DNA of 64,000 nucleotides, from NCBI GenBank assembly GCA_964019335.1, contig OZ025717.1:124001-188000 (forward strand), written 5' to 3'. Positions 9,713 to 18,563 of the stretch are shown in pieces (within the stretch, counting starts at the first letter, position 1; each line of letters opens with the position of its first letter). Made by a program: the position numbers and the translations under genes. The notes beneath the pieces were generated by a model. The model saw nothing but the letters and a program-made list of their open reading frames with translations, did not search any database and had not been told where the DNA came from. The stretch is from Diplonema japonicum. Its lineage: Eukaryota > Euglenozoa > Diplonemea > Diplonemida > Diplonemidae.

Positions 9713-11196
9713 TTAACCCATAAAGGACCGGAGCTGAATATTCAGCTAAAAAACTTTTTTTTTAAATTCTGCTAAGGCATTTTTAGTGCTCTGCATGCCC
9801 ACTCTTTAAAGAGGGGCCTTATTGCGCGACTTTTTTTATACTGAACGCTATATCGCCGGTAAATTTTTGCTTCCAAACTGCAAGGGGAGAAAAAAAATAG
9901 TGGCACAGACATTGTTTTTTTTTACACCCCATAAGGAGTAGTGCCGAAAGTACTTCTGAAGAAGGGTCAGTGTCACCGGATGATGGGGATATCCCGGATA
10001 TGGAATGGGATGACAAAATCGAGAAGGTGGGGAGGAAAATATTTCGCAAGGTGCCAGGTCCAAGTGTACCAGTAGTGGGTCTCAATGGGCTGGAGGTTTT
10101 TCCTTTGTTTTTGATAGGGCGGCCCTCCAGCAGGGGGTTTGTCCTGTACTTTGAGTTGTTTTTCACTCCTGCGGCTCTAAAAGGCTATCGTGGGGTGGGC
10201 AGCAAGCCATTCGAGTGGTATAGAGGCCTTTGGATACTTACAGGGCTCATAATCAAGACAGATATCAAGGTCTACTGGGCACAGGATGAACTCACAGATA
10301 CCCCATATTCACAATATTACAGAACGGTAATGGAAAGAAACAGGCTCCTAAGAATAATGCGCCAAATGCGGTTTGGGTTGCCCGCTGGTGGAGGAGAAGG
10401 AGACAGAATGGCTAAAGGGCGCAATCTTATAAATCTTGTGCTTCTTGGTCATCCCTGTATGTACCCAAGCGATACCTTGCTGTGGATGAACCATCATACG
10501 CTGTAGAAGCCGTGTCGGGTTCATTGTTTGTGAGCCGAAGAAGAGGAAGCGTTATGGGTTCAAAATGCAAATCAGACACCGGTTACACTCTAAACATGAT
10601 TGTTTGTACCGGCGCGGGCACCCGGGGGAAAGAGGCAGAGCTGCTCACCGAATATCAGCACCAGAATTACTGGATTGTCTTTGACAACTGCTTTCGCTTG
10701 TCCCATTGTTGATACGGATTTACAATGCGGATTTCCACTGCATGGGGACCATCAGGAAAACCCGGAAATTGCTCCCAGAATACCCATTCAATATCAGCAA
10801 GTGTGAAAACCACTTGAAAATAGAAATACGTTTAAATTGGACAAGTCGCATATCTGCGGCACCTCGGACCTTGTGTTCAAAGAACGGCCATAAGTGGTGA
10901 AAAAGAAATAACCAGCCTACCCTGCACGCTGAATAAGCGCTGCTTGCCGAAACCATGGAACCTCCGGATAGCATGTGCCCTTTGCAAGAGTTGTTTCTCT
11001 CAAATGCTGCTCTACCACCAAAGTTTGGGCGCGTCTGGGGCTGAAATGCAGGCCGCTTCGCGTTCCAGAAATGGGGTAGTGAAAATAATATAGGTACACA
11101 CTCTCTAACTCCACCCTCGCCTTTTTATTTTGGTATTTGAACGAAAAGTTCAAAATCGACTTTTTAGACGAAAAATAGCGGTCCTTTATGGGTTAA
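9713..11196 (+). mobile_element. piggyBac-family DNA transposon, degenerate (element 1)
   Basis: The element is 1476 bp (9717-11192). It is bounded by 14-bp perfect terminal inverted repeats CCCATAAAGGACCG (9717-9730) and CGGTCCTTTATGGG (11179-11192), and flanked by the TTAA duplication typical of piggyBac at 9713-9716 and 11193-11196. Just inside the left repeat lies a perfect 16-bp palindrome (9732-9747). The plus-strand transposase is broken by frameshifts. No cysteine-rich C-terminal domain could be read, so the copy looks dead. Confidence 0.92.
9970..10900 (+). pseudogene. piggyBac transposase remnant
   Basis: Three overlapping plus-strand frames (9970-10506, about 10482-10712, about 10706-10900) each carry a consecutive piece of a DDE_Tnp_1_7 piggyBac transposase. 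The first has the PSS/P-F-W region preceding the catalytic core. The second has MDEPSYA, matching the first catalytic Asp block, and WIVFDN, matching the second Asp block (family D-E and DN motifs). The third holds the GTIRKTRK segment (family G-T-x-R-x-x-R-K). Switching between frames near 10490 and 10700 implies at least two frameshifts. The third catalytic Asp and the C-terminal zinc-binding part were not found. Confidence 0.85.
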
Positions 11197-11584
11197 AAGA
11201 TTTCGTTCTTTTTGTAACGATGAAATGAAAAAAGAGGCACAAAAAAAAAAAGGCCATATTTTTGATTTCTCTTCTTGTTCATCCCCTCCTGGGTTATGCT
11301 CCTTCTCTCTCTTTTTTTTTTTTTGGATATTCATCCCCCTGGTGAGGAGGAGTGGCTGGGGGAGGAGGGGGGGGGTTTGTCAGGAAGTTGTACGGGTGAA
11401 CAACTTGAGGGGATGAAAAGGAAAGAAAAGGAGATAAAAAAAGTGGGGGGGGGCAGTGGAAATATCAAACGAATCGAAAGAGACTGTTGCCAAAATAAAC
11501 CAATTTCGTCAGAAGGGCAGAATGAGAGGGAGAGAGAGAAAAGCAGAGTAGTCATTCTTACGGATATGCGAGCGTGCGGGAAGG

Positions 11585-11615
<31 letters not shown>

Positions 11616-11688
11616 CTTTTTTTTTTGTTACACACGCGGTGATCGAAGAAACGAAGAGAAAAAAAAAAAGAGAGAAAAAAAGGAGCAA
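11197..11688. other. intergenic, purine/T-rich
   Basis: Mixed-composition sequence with a G-rich part (11335-11460), an A run of about 28 near 11586-11613 and further A runs. Open frames are artefacts of purine-rich DNA. It should hold the 3' UTR of the START-domain gene. Confidence 0.6.
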
Positions 11689-13034
11689 TTAGTTTTTAAA
11701 CTCGTCCACCCAATCCTTCGGGTTGTCCAAGAGCTGCTTTATCCTGCCAAGCACGTGCGCACGATCAGTCATGACGGCCTTTGTTATTTTTTTTTTTTTT
11801 TATATTATTTTATCCATACCTCAACGGCAGCTCTCGGCATCCCCAGGGGGTCAGCGTGGACGAGCTGCATTACCTTGATTTTACCAGGACTGGTAGGGAC
11901 GCATCTGAAGCCAACTTCATGGAAAAGTCCCCTTACACACCCTTGAGAAACTGGGTACTTCTTGTCGTCGGTGAACGACTTTTGGCAGAGGTACAGCGTG
12001 CCGTCCTGCCTGAACCCGAGCACGGAGGCAAAGAGGTACTCACGTTTCTTAAGCGGCCACGGGCCCAGCTTGTCCACCTTTCTGACAATGCGGGAAACAC
12101 CGTCTTCAACGAGGACTTCTTGCGATTCGTTCTCGGGTGTGAGCTTTGACTTGCAGAAGCCGCCAGCACCGAGGTTCTCCAGCATTTTGATGAACAGTGC
12201 CACTGTTCCTTTCATTTCAGCCTCAGCACGGAAGGCCGCGTATGATGTCTTTCCTTCAGGCCTTCTGTACAACGGGACTTGGTGGCCGGGGGAGATTTTA
12301 TCAACAGTGATGGTCTTTGACACCGTGAATTGTTTTTCATCGTCACACGCGGCAGCGAAAGCTTCTAGCATGCCGTCGATGTGGCCTCCGAATTTCCCGT
12401 TCACGAAGTCTCCCCCGAGCATCATTCGCCTCACGCTCATGGCAACACCTTCTGGTTTTTTGCGCTCCTGGGCGCAGATGGGGATCAACCCGGACACGCT
12501 CCCCTCGTACACCTCAAGTGTTATTTTATCATCGGTTTTTGAAATTTTGACCAAAGTGTTGAAGTACGCCCCGTCGCTTTGCTTTGTCGTGTCTGTTTTG
12601 TACGTAACGTGTGTGACGCCGTCCTTTTCATATTCCTTTCTTATCAAGTTGTATGTGATGGTGTGCAGCAGGAAGGGCCACTTCACAACACGGGTTACGT
12701 TTTCACCTTGGGTTGTGTCATCAGGGAATTCCAGCCTCTTTAAGATGTCCTTTACTTCTTCTTCCGATTCGTATGTCACTTTGCACCTGCACAGCATAGT
12801 TTCGTCCACGGTTCGTTGTTCCACGTTCAGCTTGATCCCATCCACCTTGAACACCCCTGCAGGCTGCCACCCCTCACCTTCCAAGTCCCCTGTGTACACC
12901 TTCGGCTTCAAAACACCCTCCGCAGCCACCGTTTGTGCCGGTTGCTTCTCCCCTTCACCATTTATCAACCTCCATCTGTAAAACTTCTCGTCGGTGCTGC
13001 CAGGGGGCCTGATGCGGTATTTTTTCACGGTCAT
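11689..13034 (-). CDS. START-domain protein (2 exons)
   Basis: Exons are 13034-11820 and 11778-11689, 434 residues. The 41-nt intron starts GTATGG and ends AACAAAG; without splicing the frame would stop at 11805. The C-terminal half contains the START lipid-binding pattern: GTLYLC, QGCVRGLFHEVGF, HADPLGMP and the C-terminal helix supplied by exon 2 (GRIKQLLDNP). The N-terminal half (WQPAGVFKVDG, RVVKWPFLL, HVTYKTD) looks like a second, diverged START-like fold, so a tandem is possible. No signal peptide or membrane segment is seen, so cytosolic lipid transfer or sensing is the likely role; the ligand is unknown. The start MTVKKY lies 71 nt after a strong T/C tract ending AACAG. Confidence 0.85.
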
Positions 13035-13104
13035 TTTTTCTTCTTCTTCTCTCTTTCTTCCTCCTTTCCCCCTTTTTTTTTCTTCTTTTTCCCCCTTCTC
13101 TGCC

Positions 13105-13140
13105 CTGTTCAATAAAAAGAAGAATAATAAAAAAAAAAAA
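13105..13140 (-). promoter_or_regulatory. putative trans-splice acceptor, START gene
   Basis: On the minus strand a T-rich tract (13140-13109) ends in ATTGAACAG, with the AG at 13106-13105. No coding exon or donor precedes it, so this looks like a spliced-leader addition site 71 nt before the ATG. Confidence 0.5.
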
Positions 13141-13210
13141 TAACTAACTCACACACTTAAGCAAAGAAGCTAAAAAAAAATAAAAATAAAACCCCTCATT
13201 TCTTGCCCCA

Positions 13211-13693
13211 TCACCAATTCTTATAACCCTCTGAAGATGCGTATGGGTTCCCGCCAGGAGTGTGTGTAGGTAGCAGCGGGTCGGTCATGGGGCCTTCCAT
13301 GGGGCTCTCTTTGCGAAGCATCAAGCCGCCACCGGCGATGAGGAGCGCGCCGCCAAGGAAGTGGCTCGAGAACAGCCCACAAACGCCGAGCGCGATGTGC
13401 GTGAAGCCCTGGACTTGAAAGGCAGAGGAGGAGGGGAGGTATTTTTCTACAAGGTTCTCCAAGTAGTGGAGGACCCCTCGCTGTGCTTCGCTGCCGAAGA
13501 CTCTCGAGAGAGATGTCACGCCCAAAGAGAAGCCCACTGCACCGCCAACACCCCCTGTTGCCAGATAGTAAAACCCCGATAATATCAACCACAGCCCACC
13601 ACACGCAATGTAGAACATTGGATCGGCCACCTCCATCGACCGGACCCGCGACACCACCGCCGATACTGAGAACGGGACGGCTGCCCCAGACAT
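13211..13693 (-). CDS. small multi-pass membrane protein, 160 aa
   Basis: Three or four hydrophobic stretches are seen: about residues 25-45, 47-62 (Gly-rich) and 95-125, separated by a short polar loop with YLENLVEKYLP. The C-terminal tail is Pro/Gly-rich and soluble. There is no recognisable family motif. The start at 13693 (MSGAAVP) is the only Met before the first hydrophobic segment that is not in noise. The gene shares orientation with, and sits close to, the next small membrane protein gene, but a joint function is not shown. Confidence 0.75.
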   Translation of the reverse strand: MSGAAVPFSVSAVVSRVRSMEVADPMFYIACGGLWLILSGFYYLATGGVGGAVGFSLGVTSLSRVFGSEAQRGVLHYLENLVEKYLPSSSAFQVQGFTHIALGVCGLFSSHFLGGALLIAGGGLMLRKESPMEGPMTDPLLPTHTPGGNPYASSEGYKNW

Positions 13694-13803
13694 GGCCGCA
13701 ACGTGTAAAAAAGGGGGAGAGGGGAGCAGGCCTTATTTTTATTTACTTTAATTTTTTTGCGTAATAAATGCGGAATAATAAAAAAAAAAAAAAAAAAAAA
13801 GTG

Positions 13804-14385
13804 TCAAATTCTCCCCACTGGGACCTTTGGCAAGCCGTTCCCCATCATCCCGTACTTCCGTTTTGCTTTACTATCCATGGATGCGGCTATCACTGCAGCG
13901 GTAAAGGAGGCGGCCCCAAGCAACGGTAAATGCTCGTAAAGCTCCGACCATGGGGTGGAGTGTGTCATTGTAATTGAGAGGTAAGGAGAAGATTCAGCTT
14001 GAATAGTGACGTTCGGTCCAAAGAGGATGGTGGGGATTGCTGAGACTGAGGGGAACGAAACGGTTGCCGAGCCCACAAAGGTCACTATGTGACAGGACTT
14101 GTCGGCGATATATTCTTGCTGCGTCACCTCCCCAGCTTCTACAACAAGTTCGGTGGCTGTCATGTTGCAGATTTCTACGGCACTCGGGATGTAGGATTCG
14201 CTTTTTATTTCGGACACTACCCACCACACCCCGCACATCCCCACACCTATGATGCCCAGTAGAGCAAGGCTCAGGTACAAAACCATTTTCGGCACCCCAA
14301 CATTCACCTGCCCCTCTAGTTCGGCATCAATGTCTCTCAGCATCTTCTTGAATTGCTTCTCACGCTCGGCTTCCGATTTCGACAT
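13804..14385 (-). CDS. two-TM membrane protein, 193 aa
   Basis: A charged N-terminal helix (residues 1-30) is followed by a strong transmembrane segment (about 34-56, VLYLSLALLGIIGVGM), an extracytoplasmic or lumenal domain of about 90 residues containing CNMTA and possible N-glycosylation sites, and a second hydrophobic segment near residues 153-168, ending in a short basic tail. I do not recognise the family. The absence of a signal peptide and the topology suggest an endomembrane protein with both ends in the cytosol. Intronless. Confidence 0.75.
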   Translation of the reverse strand: MSKSEAEREKQFKKMLRDIDAELEGQVNVGVPKMVLYLSLALLGIIGVGMCGVWWVVSEIKSESYIPSAVEICNMTATELVVEAGEVTQQEYIADKSCHIVTFVGSATVSFPSVSAIPTILFGPNVTIQAESSPYLSITMTHSTPWSELYEHLPLLGAASFTAAVIAASMDSKAKRKYGMMGNGLPKVPVGRI

Positions 14386-14588
14386 CTATTTGTCGTTTGC
14401 GTGTATTTTACCCCTTTCTTTTTTCTTTTTTCTTTTTCTTTTTTTTTTTTTGCCCGTTGTCCCGTAATGTAGGCAAATATATATAAAAAAAGAAAGAAAA
14501 TAACAAGAATATGTGAAACACACTCCTTTTTTTGTTTTTTTTTTTGATCCCTATAATTTTCTTTTTTTAAAAAAAAAACTTTTTTTCC

Positions 14589-14691
14589 TTACGCCCAAGG
14601 AATATCCTCAATGGCAGACGACTGCCCACTGACAACTGACTCGCCCCCACCAAGGTACGAAGCGGAGGCGGATGTGGAACTCATGGCAGGG

Positions 14692-14729
<38 letters not shown>

Positions 14730-15979
14730 CCTTCCCCAAAGAAATACCTTGCACCCGAAAAGATCGACCCTCCAGGTGAGGCACCACTGTTGGACCTAGA
14801 CCGCGCACCAGACAGTTCACCTTCTCTGTTCCCGGTGCGGAGGTTCTTGTGCAAAGACCTTTTAGAAACGTCGATTTTCTCGTAAAAAATCTGAACAGCC
14901 TCCGTCAGAAGTTCTGCTGACGTCATGCAACCAGTGGTCTCGATCGTGAAAATATAGTCGAATCTGAAGGGAGATGGAAAAAAAAAAGAGAGAGAGAAAA
15001 AAAGTTACCTTCCAAGCATGTCCCTCTTCCTACGGACCGAGACAAGCTGCCGTTTACCCTTGAAGTTCCCGAAGGGCTCTGTTTGATTTGTCATGCATTC
15101 TTCACAGAAGAAGCATTTGGTGACGTTTTCCTGGTTGACCTCAACCTTGTTTCTCTGTTTGTTGAAGGAGTAGACCTTCCGGGGGCAGAATTGAATCCAT
15201 CGTTTCTTGTCCGACATCGCAAGCTCTGCGAAGGCCTTCTCGTTCAGGTTGATCTCCGGAATGTACTGCATCGCGACTGTTGCAGCAGGGCTCCATTTGG
15301 AATGTTCCTTCCCGATACCCTTGCGAGCTACGCATTTCACATGGATTTCCTGTCCTCTGGCCAATTCGACTAGGACGATGGGATATGTGTCTTGAACACA
15401 CGGGTGGTGGATTGGGTTTATATTTGCACCCTTGTCGCTGGGTTCCATTGCATTTTTCAAGTCAACTGATGTTACGGTCAAACGGGTGCTTTCAGTGCAC
15501 CGCACGCGAAGCTCGAAGGAAACTGAGCAGTTTGAACAATGACTGTCGCAGTTGCAGTCTCGTGGGTTGACGATCTCACGCGTGATGTTGTGCCGCGTCC
15601 CATCGTTCGCGGTGTAGAAGGTTTCCAACGGAACAAGCCCTAGCCTGTGCACAAGCATCTCGTCATGAAGCACAGAATCGTTCTGAAATACCTCCACCGT
15701 GTCGATGCACAGCGTCGGGACCTCCGCCAACATGATCCTTCGCAGTGCGTTCGCAAACGATGACTCTATATGTGCCAGCCTTAATGTCAGCACATCCGCT
15801 GTTTTATCCAACACCTGAATCTCTAAGTCTTGTGCGTCTTGGTTCGCAACCGGGCCATCAACGTTTGCCACCTCCACCGGTACAGACCCCCTGTGGATCC
15901 CCGGACTGCTCCCCGACCCCACTCCGCTTCCTGAGTGTATTCCACTCCCTGACTGTGCTGCGCTTCCAGAATTCGACAT
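14589..15979 (-). CDS. RPB3: RNA polymerase II subunit RPB3 (3 exons)
   Basis: Exons are 15979-15009, 14963-14748 and 14691-14589, giving 429 residues. Introns are 45 nt (GTAAC..CTTCAG) and 56 nt (GTATT..AAAAAG, containing the T/A run). The alpha-like dimerisation domain is clear (SFANALRRIMLAEVP, a hallmark of RPB3/RpoA), with the Cys cluster NCDSHCSNC in the insert domain. Exon 2 supplies the conserved C-terminal strand and helix (FTIETTG.MTSAELLTEAV). Two extensions are unusual: a Ser/Gly/Gln-rich N-terminus of about 45 residues and a Ser/Gly-rich tail encoded by the ends of exons 2 and 3. Yeast RPB3 is 318 residues, so this is about 110 longer. Another Cys pair (CFFCEEC) lies near the end of exon 1. 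The start MSNSGS follows a CTCACAG acceptor by about 90 nt. Confidence 0.93.
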
Positions 15980-16336
15980 TTTTTTAAAATATTTTTTTTT
16001 TTCTTCAGTTTTTTTTTTTTTTTTCCCCTCGCCTCCTCTCACCTCCCCCTCTCCCTGGCCCTGTGAGAATGGAAAGGATAGAGTGTGTTGGACCACGGCT
16101 TTGCGGAGGTGCAGTCATGACGTTGGTATTGACGAAAATGAGACAGGAATGATGAATGGGAGACTGTCCCACTAAAAAAAAAAAGGGAAAAAAAAAAAAG
16201 AAAAAAAAACTCGATAACATTTCACTGTGCATGGGGGGGGCGCTCACTGTTCAAAAAAAAAAGAGAGCATTTTCCCCCCCTCTCTTTTTCTTTGAAGGGA
16301 ATGTTGGTTTTTTTTTTTTTTTTTTTCTTTTTTTTT
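15980..16336. other. intergenic, RPB3 leader side
   Basis: A/T runs plus a pyrimidine-rich plus-strand tract (16021-16060). On the minus strand a CCATTCTCACAG tract near 16058-16072 could be the RPB3 splice acceptor. Nothing else recognised. Confidence 0.6.
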
Positions 16337-17688
16337 TTAACCATCTACCAACGAGCGTCTTTATAGAGACGATTTGAAAAAAAATCTTTTGCGCAAAGGG
16401 CTTTCAATGCAATACAGCCCGGCCACTTCTCGCATCCGGGGTCCTGCGCGGAAAATATGAAAAATATAAACTAAATGCTGCCCTAACTTTGCAAGAAAAT
16501 GAAAAAATAATATATGAGTTAAATTAAAAAAGGTGTTTCCCTGGATCTCGATGCTGCTTCTCTGCATACCTTCCTAGGTGCCCTTTTGTCGATGGACTTG
16601 ATATCATGCCAGATTATTCTGACTACTGGCGTACTGGTTCACGCCTCTCAACCACACCCCTGGGTACGCCACCGTCATGTCAAGAGACCGCTTTTTGACT
16701 ATTCTGGGAAATCTGTGTTTCCACAGCGAAACAAACAAGCGTGCACCACAACGTGGCATGCCATCAAGCCTGTGCGCTTTCTGTCGACGTTGGATGTTCT
16801 GGTGAAGTCAAATTTGGCGTGTCGGCCAAAAGAGAATGAAAGCCGGAGGCCTTCCAGAAAGGACATCCCTCAAGTGCATATTTACAACACCGCAATGGGC
16901 GGAACCGACGCTGGGTGACGCTGTGACAAAACGCCATAAACGCACCCTTATGACTTCGAAGTGGCCCCTGAAAGTATTTTCGTACGTGTTAGATAAATCT
17001 CTGGCAAATGCCCGGTTTGTTTGGAAAGAAGCATTGCCCCCCAACACCCTGAGTACGAACGACAGTGGATTCACGCCTTTCAAAGAGGCAGTCATCGAAG
17101 GGCTCTAGGGAGGCTGCCCAAACAACAGCTAAAGTCAACTACAGAGCAGGCTGCCCCAATACCATGCCCCGAAACACAGAACGAGTGCCCTGAGACCCCA
17201 ATGCGCCGCGACAGCACCTTCTGGGACCATTTCCCCGAAAAAGTAGCGCAACGTGCGGTGCAAGCATTGCAAGTCGAAAAGACCCCTATTTCAGTGTTCA
17301 GCCTGCTTGGTACAACTTTGCGTGACTCCGTGCTTCAAAGACTACCACCTTGCCGGGGATACCCCCCAGAAACCCCTCTCGGGGTCAAAAAAAGAAGTCC
17401 CCCAGCCTGGGGCACGTACGAACCGCGTCAGGAAGGCCTTGAATAGCTTTTTATAGAATTTTACAGTCGATTTTTTTTGACTTGTTTTTTGTACCCCCTC
17501 TCGGGCACTTCAGGAACGATATTTTTGACAATGTTGTGGGGGTGGGCCCTGCTGTGGGCACCCTCTCTCTAGTATTGGGACATCTGGAGGCATTTCCGGG
17601 GGCATATAGCCCGCTAGAATAGTTTTTTTTTAAAGTTTTGAAAATTTACCCCCTGTGGGCAAAAACGGTCCGTTGGTAGATGGTTAAA
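16337..17688 (+). mobile_element. piggyBac-family DNA transposon, degenerate (element 2)
   Basis: The element is about 1344 bp (16341-17684). It has 13-bp perfect terminal repeats CCATCTACCAACG (16341-16353) and CGTTGGTAGATGG (17672-17684), flanked by TTAA at 16337-16340 and 17685-17688. The terminal repeats differ from element 1, so this is a separate family. The plus-strand coding remnant covers only the C-terminal half of a transposase, so the copy is internally deleted as well as frameshifted. Confidence 0.9.
16841..17456 (+). pseudogene. piggyBac transposase C-terminal remnant
   Basis: The frame ending near 16918 carries IYNTAMGGTDAG, matching the piggyBac YNxxMGGVD block that contains the third catalytic Asp. 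The next frame (to 17108) carries SKWPLKVFSYVLDKSLANARFVWK, shown here only as a motif and matching the following helical block. A third frame (17253-17456) carries a Cys-rich end: RCKHCKSKRP, QCSACLVQLC and TPCFKDYH, the zinc-binding domain of piggyBac transposases. At least two frameshifts separate these pieces. The upstream half (catalytic Asp 1 and 2) was not found, so this is a dead, deleted copy. Confidence 0.85.
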
Positions 17689-17696
17689 TAATTTCA

Positions 17697-17810
17697 TTCT
17701 GAAATTGCTTCACGCACTCAGGGGGCTCATTACCTCAACGGTGAAGTCACGGCTGTGACCTGACAAGGGTTGAGGCTTCTGTGCCCTTGTGGAGTAAGAA
17801 ATTTCAGAGT
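17697..17810. repeat. nested inverted repeats beside element 2
   Basis: Three nested stems are visible: about 17699-17707 with 17801-17809 (TCTGAAATT/AATTTCAGA), about 17734-17740 with 17770-17776 (CCTCAAC/GTTGAGG) and about 17747-17751 with 17756-17760 (GTCAC/GTGAC). It begins about 10 bp from the right end of piggyBac element 2. It could be an RNA structure or a relic mobile-element end; no tRNA or snRNA signature was found. Confidence 0.5.
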
Positions 17811-18035
17811 GTCGTGAAATAAAGACCACTTATCTACCGCCAAGGAATGACCTTACCTGTGGGGGGGAACAAAGAGCGGAATCACCCTCCCCTCGGGGTA
17901 AGCCAGTACTTGTTGGCAGTAAGTTGGCTATATTCTTATTCCCCTTTGAATTTATATCATTTCGAAAAAAGGAGGAAAGAGAAAAGGAAAAAGGTCCTCA
18001 GAAAGAATGGAATAAGGGCCTCGGAAAAAAAAAAG

Positions 18036-18096
18036 AAAAAAAGATGTGATCACTTTATGCAATTTAGCAGTATATAAAGTGATCACATCTTTTTTT
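18036..18096. repeat. 18-bp hairpin with T run
   Basis: AAGATGTGATCACTTTAT (18041-18058) is perfectly repeated in inverse at 18074-18091 with a 15-nt loop. The flanking A and T runs lengthen the stem to more than 20 bp. It resembles a small palindromic element or a 3'-end/terminator structure. Confidence 0.75.
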
Positions 18097-18563
18097 TTTT
18101 TTTTTTTTTTGCAGTAAAAAATGTTGGGACGTGGGGGGGAGGTGTTACAATATAAATAAAAAGGAATGGAAAGGCTCTCAATAAAGGGATTTTTTCCCTC
18201 GCGCAGAGGAGGGACGGTTACAGGGTTGTGTGTGCGTGTGCGTGTGTGTGTTTTTTTTCCTTCCTTCCTTCTTTTTTTTCCCTCTGTTCTTCCTCCTTCG
18301 AAGAAAGATGGGGGGGGGGGGGGGGGGGGGCTGCGCGAAATGCAAATCTTTATTTTTATTTTTGAGGGAAAAAAAAAGGACAAAAAAAGAAAAAAAACCT
18401 CTTTCCTTCATATTCCACAGTTTGTGATAACGCAAGTTTCCAAAAAACTGGGGAGTAAAAAAAAAACAATATACGGGGAGAAGCGGGTGGGGGGGGGACA
18501 AGGGTAACATACAACAAACAATTGAAAGGGGGAAAAGGGGAGGTGGGGAAAGCAAAAAAAATC

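Larger units (their letters stand above)
17689..18563. other. intergenic, 875 bp, two palindromic structures
   Basis: Apart from the two structures listed separately, this holds G runs (about 18309-18331), T runs, a (GT)n tract near 18226-18251 and purine-rich filler. No convincing ORF is present. It should include the 3' UTR of the TLDc-like gene. Confidence 0.6.

Noticed and set aside
17701-17800. tRNA-like fold near 17.7 kb
   Set aside because: Stems exist but no T-loop consensus, anticodon arm spacing or CCA-end context fits a tRNA.
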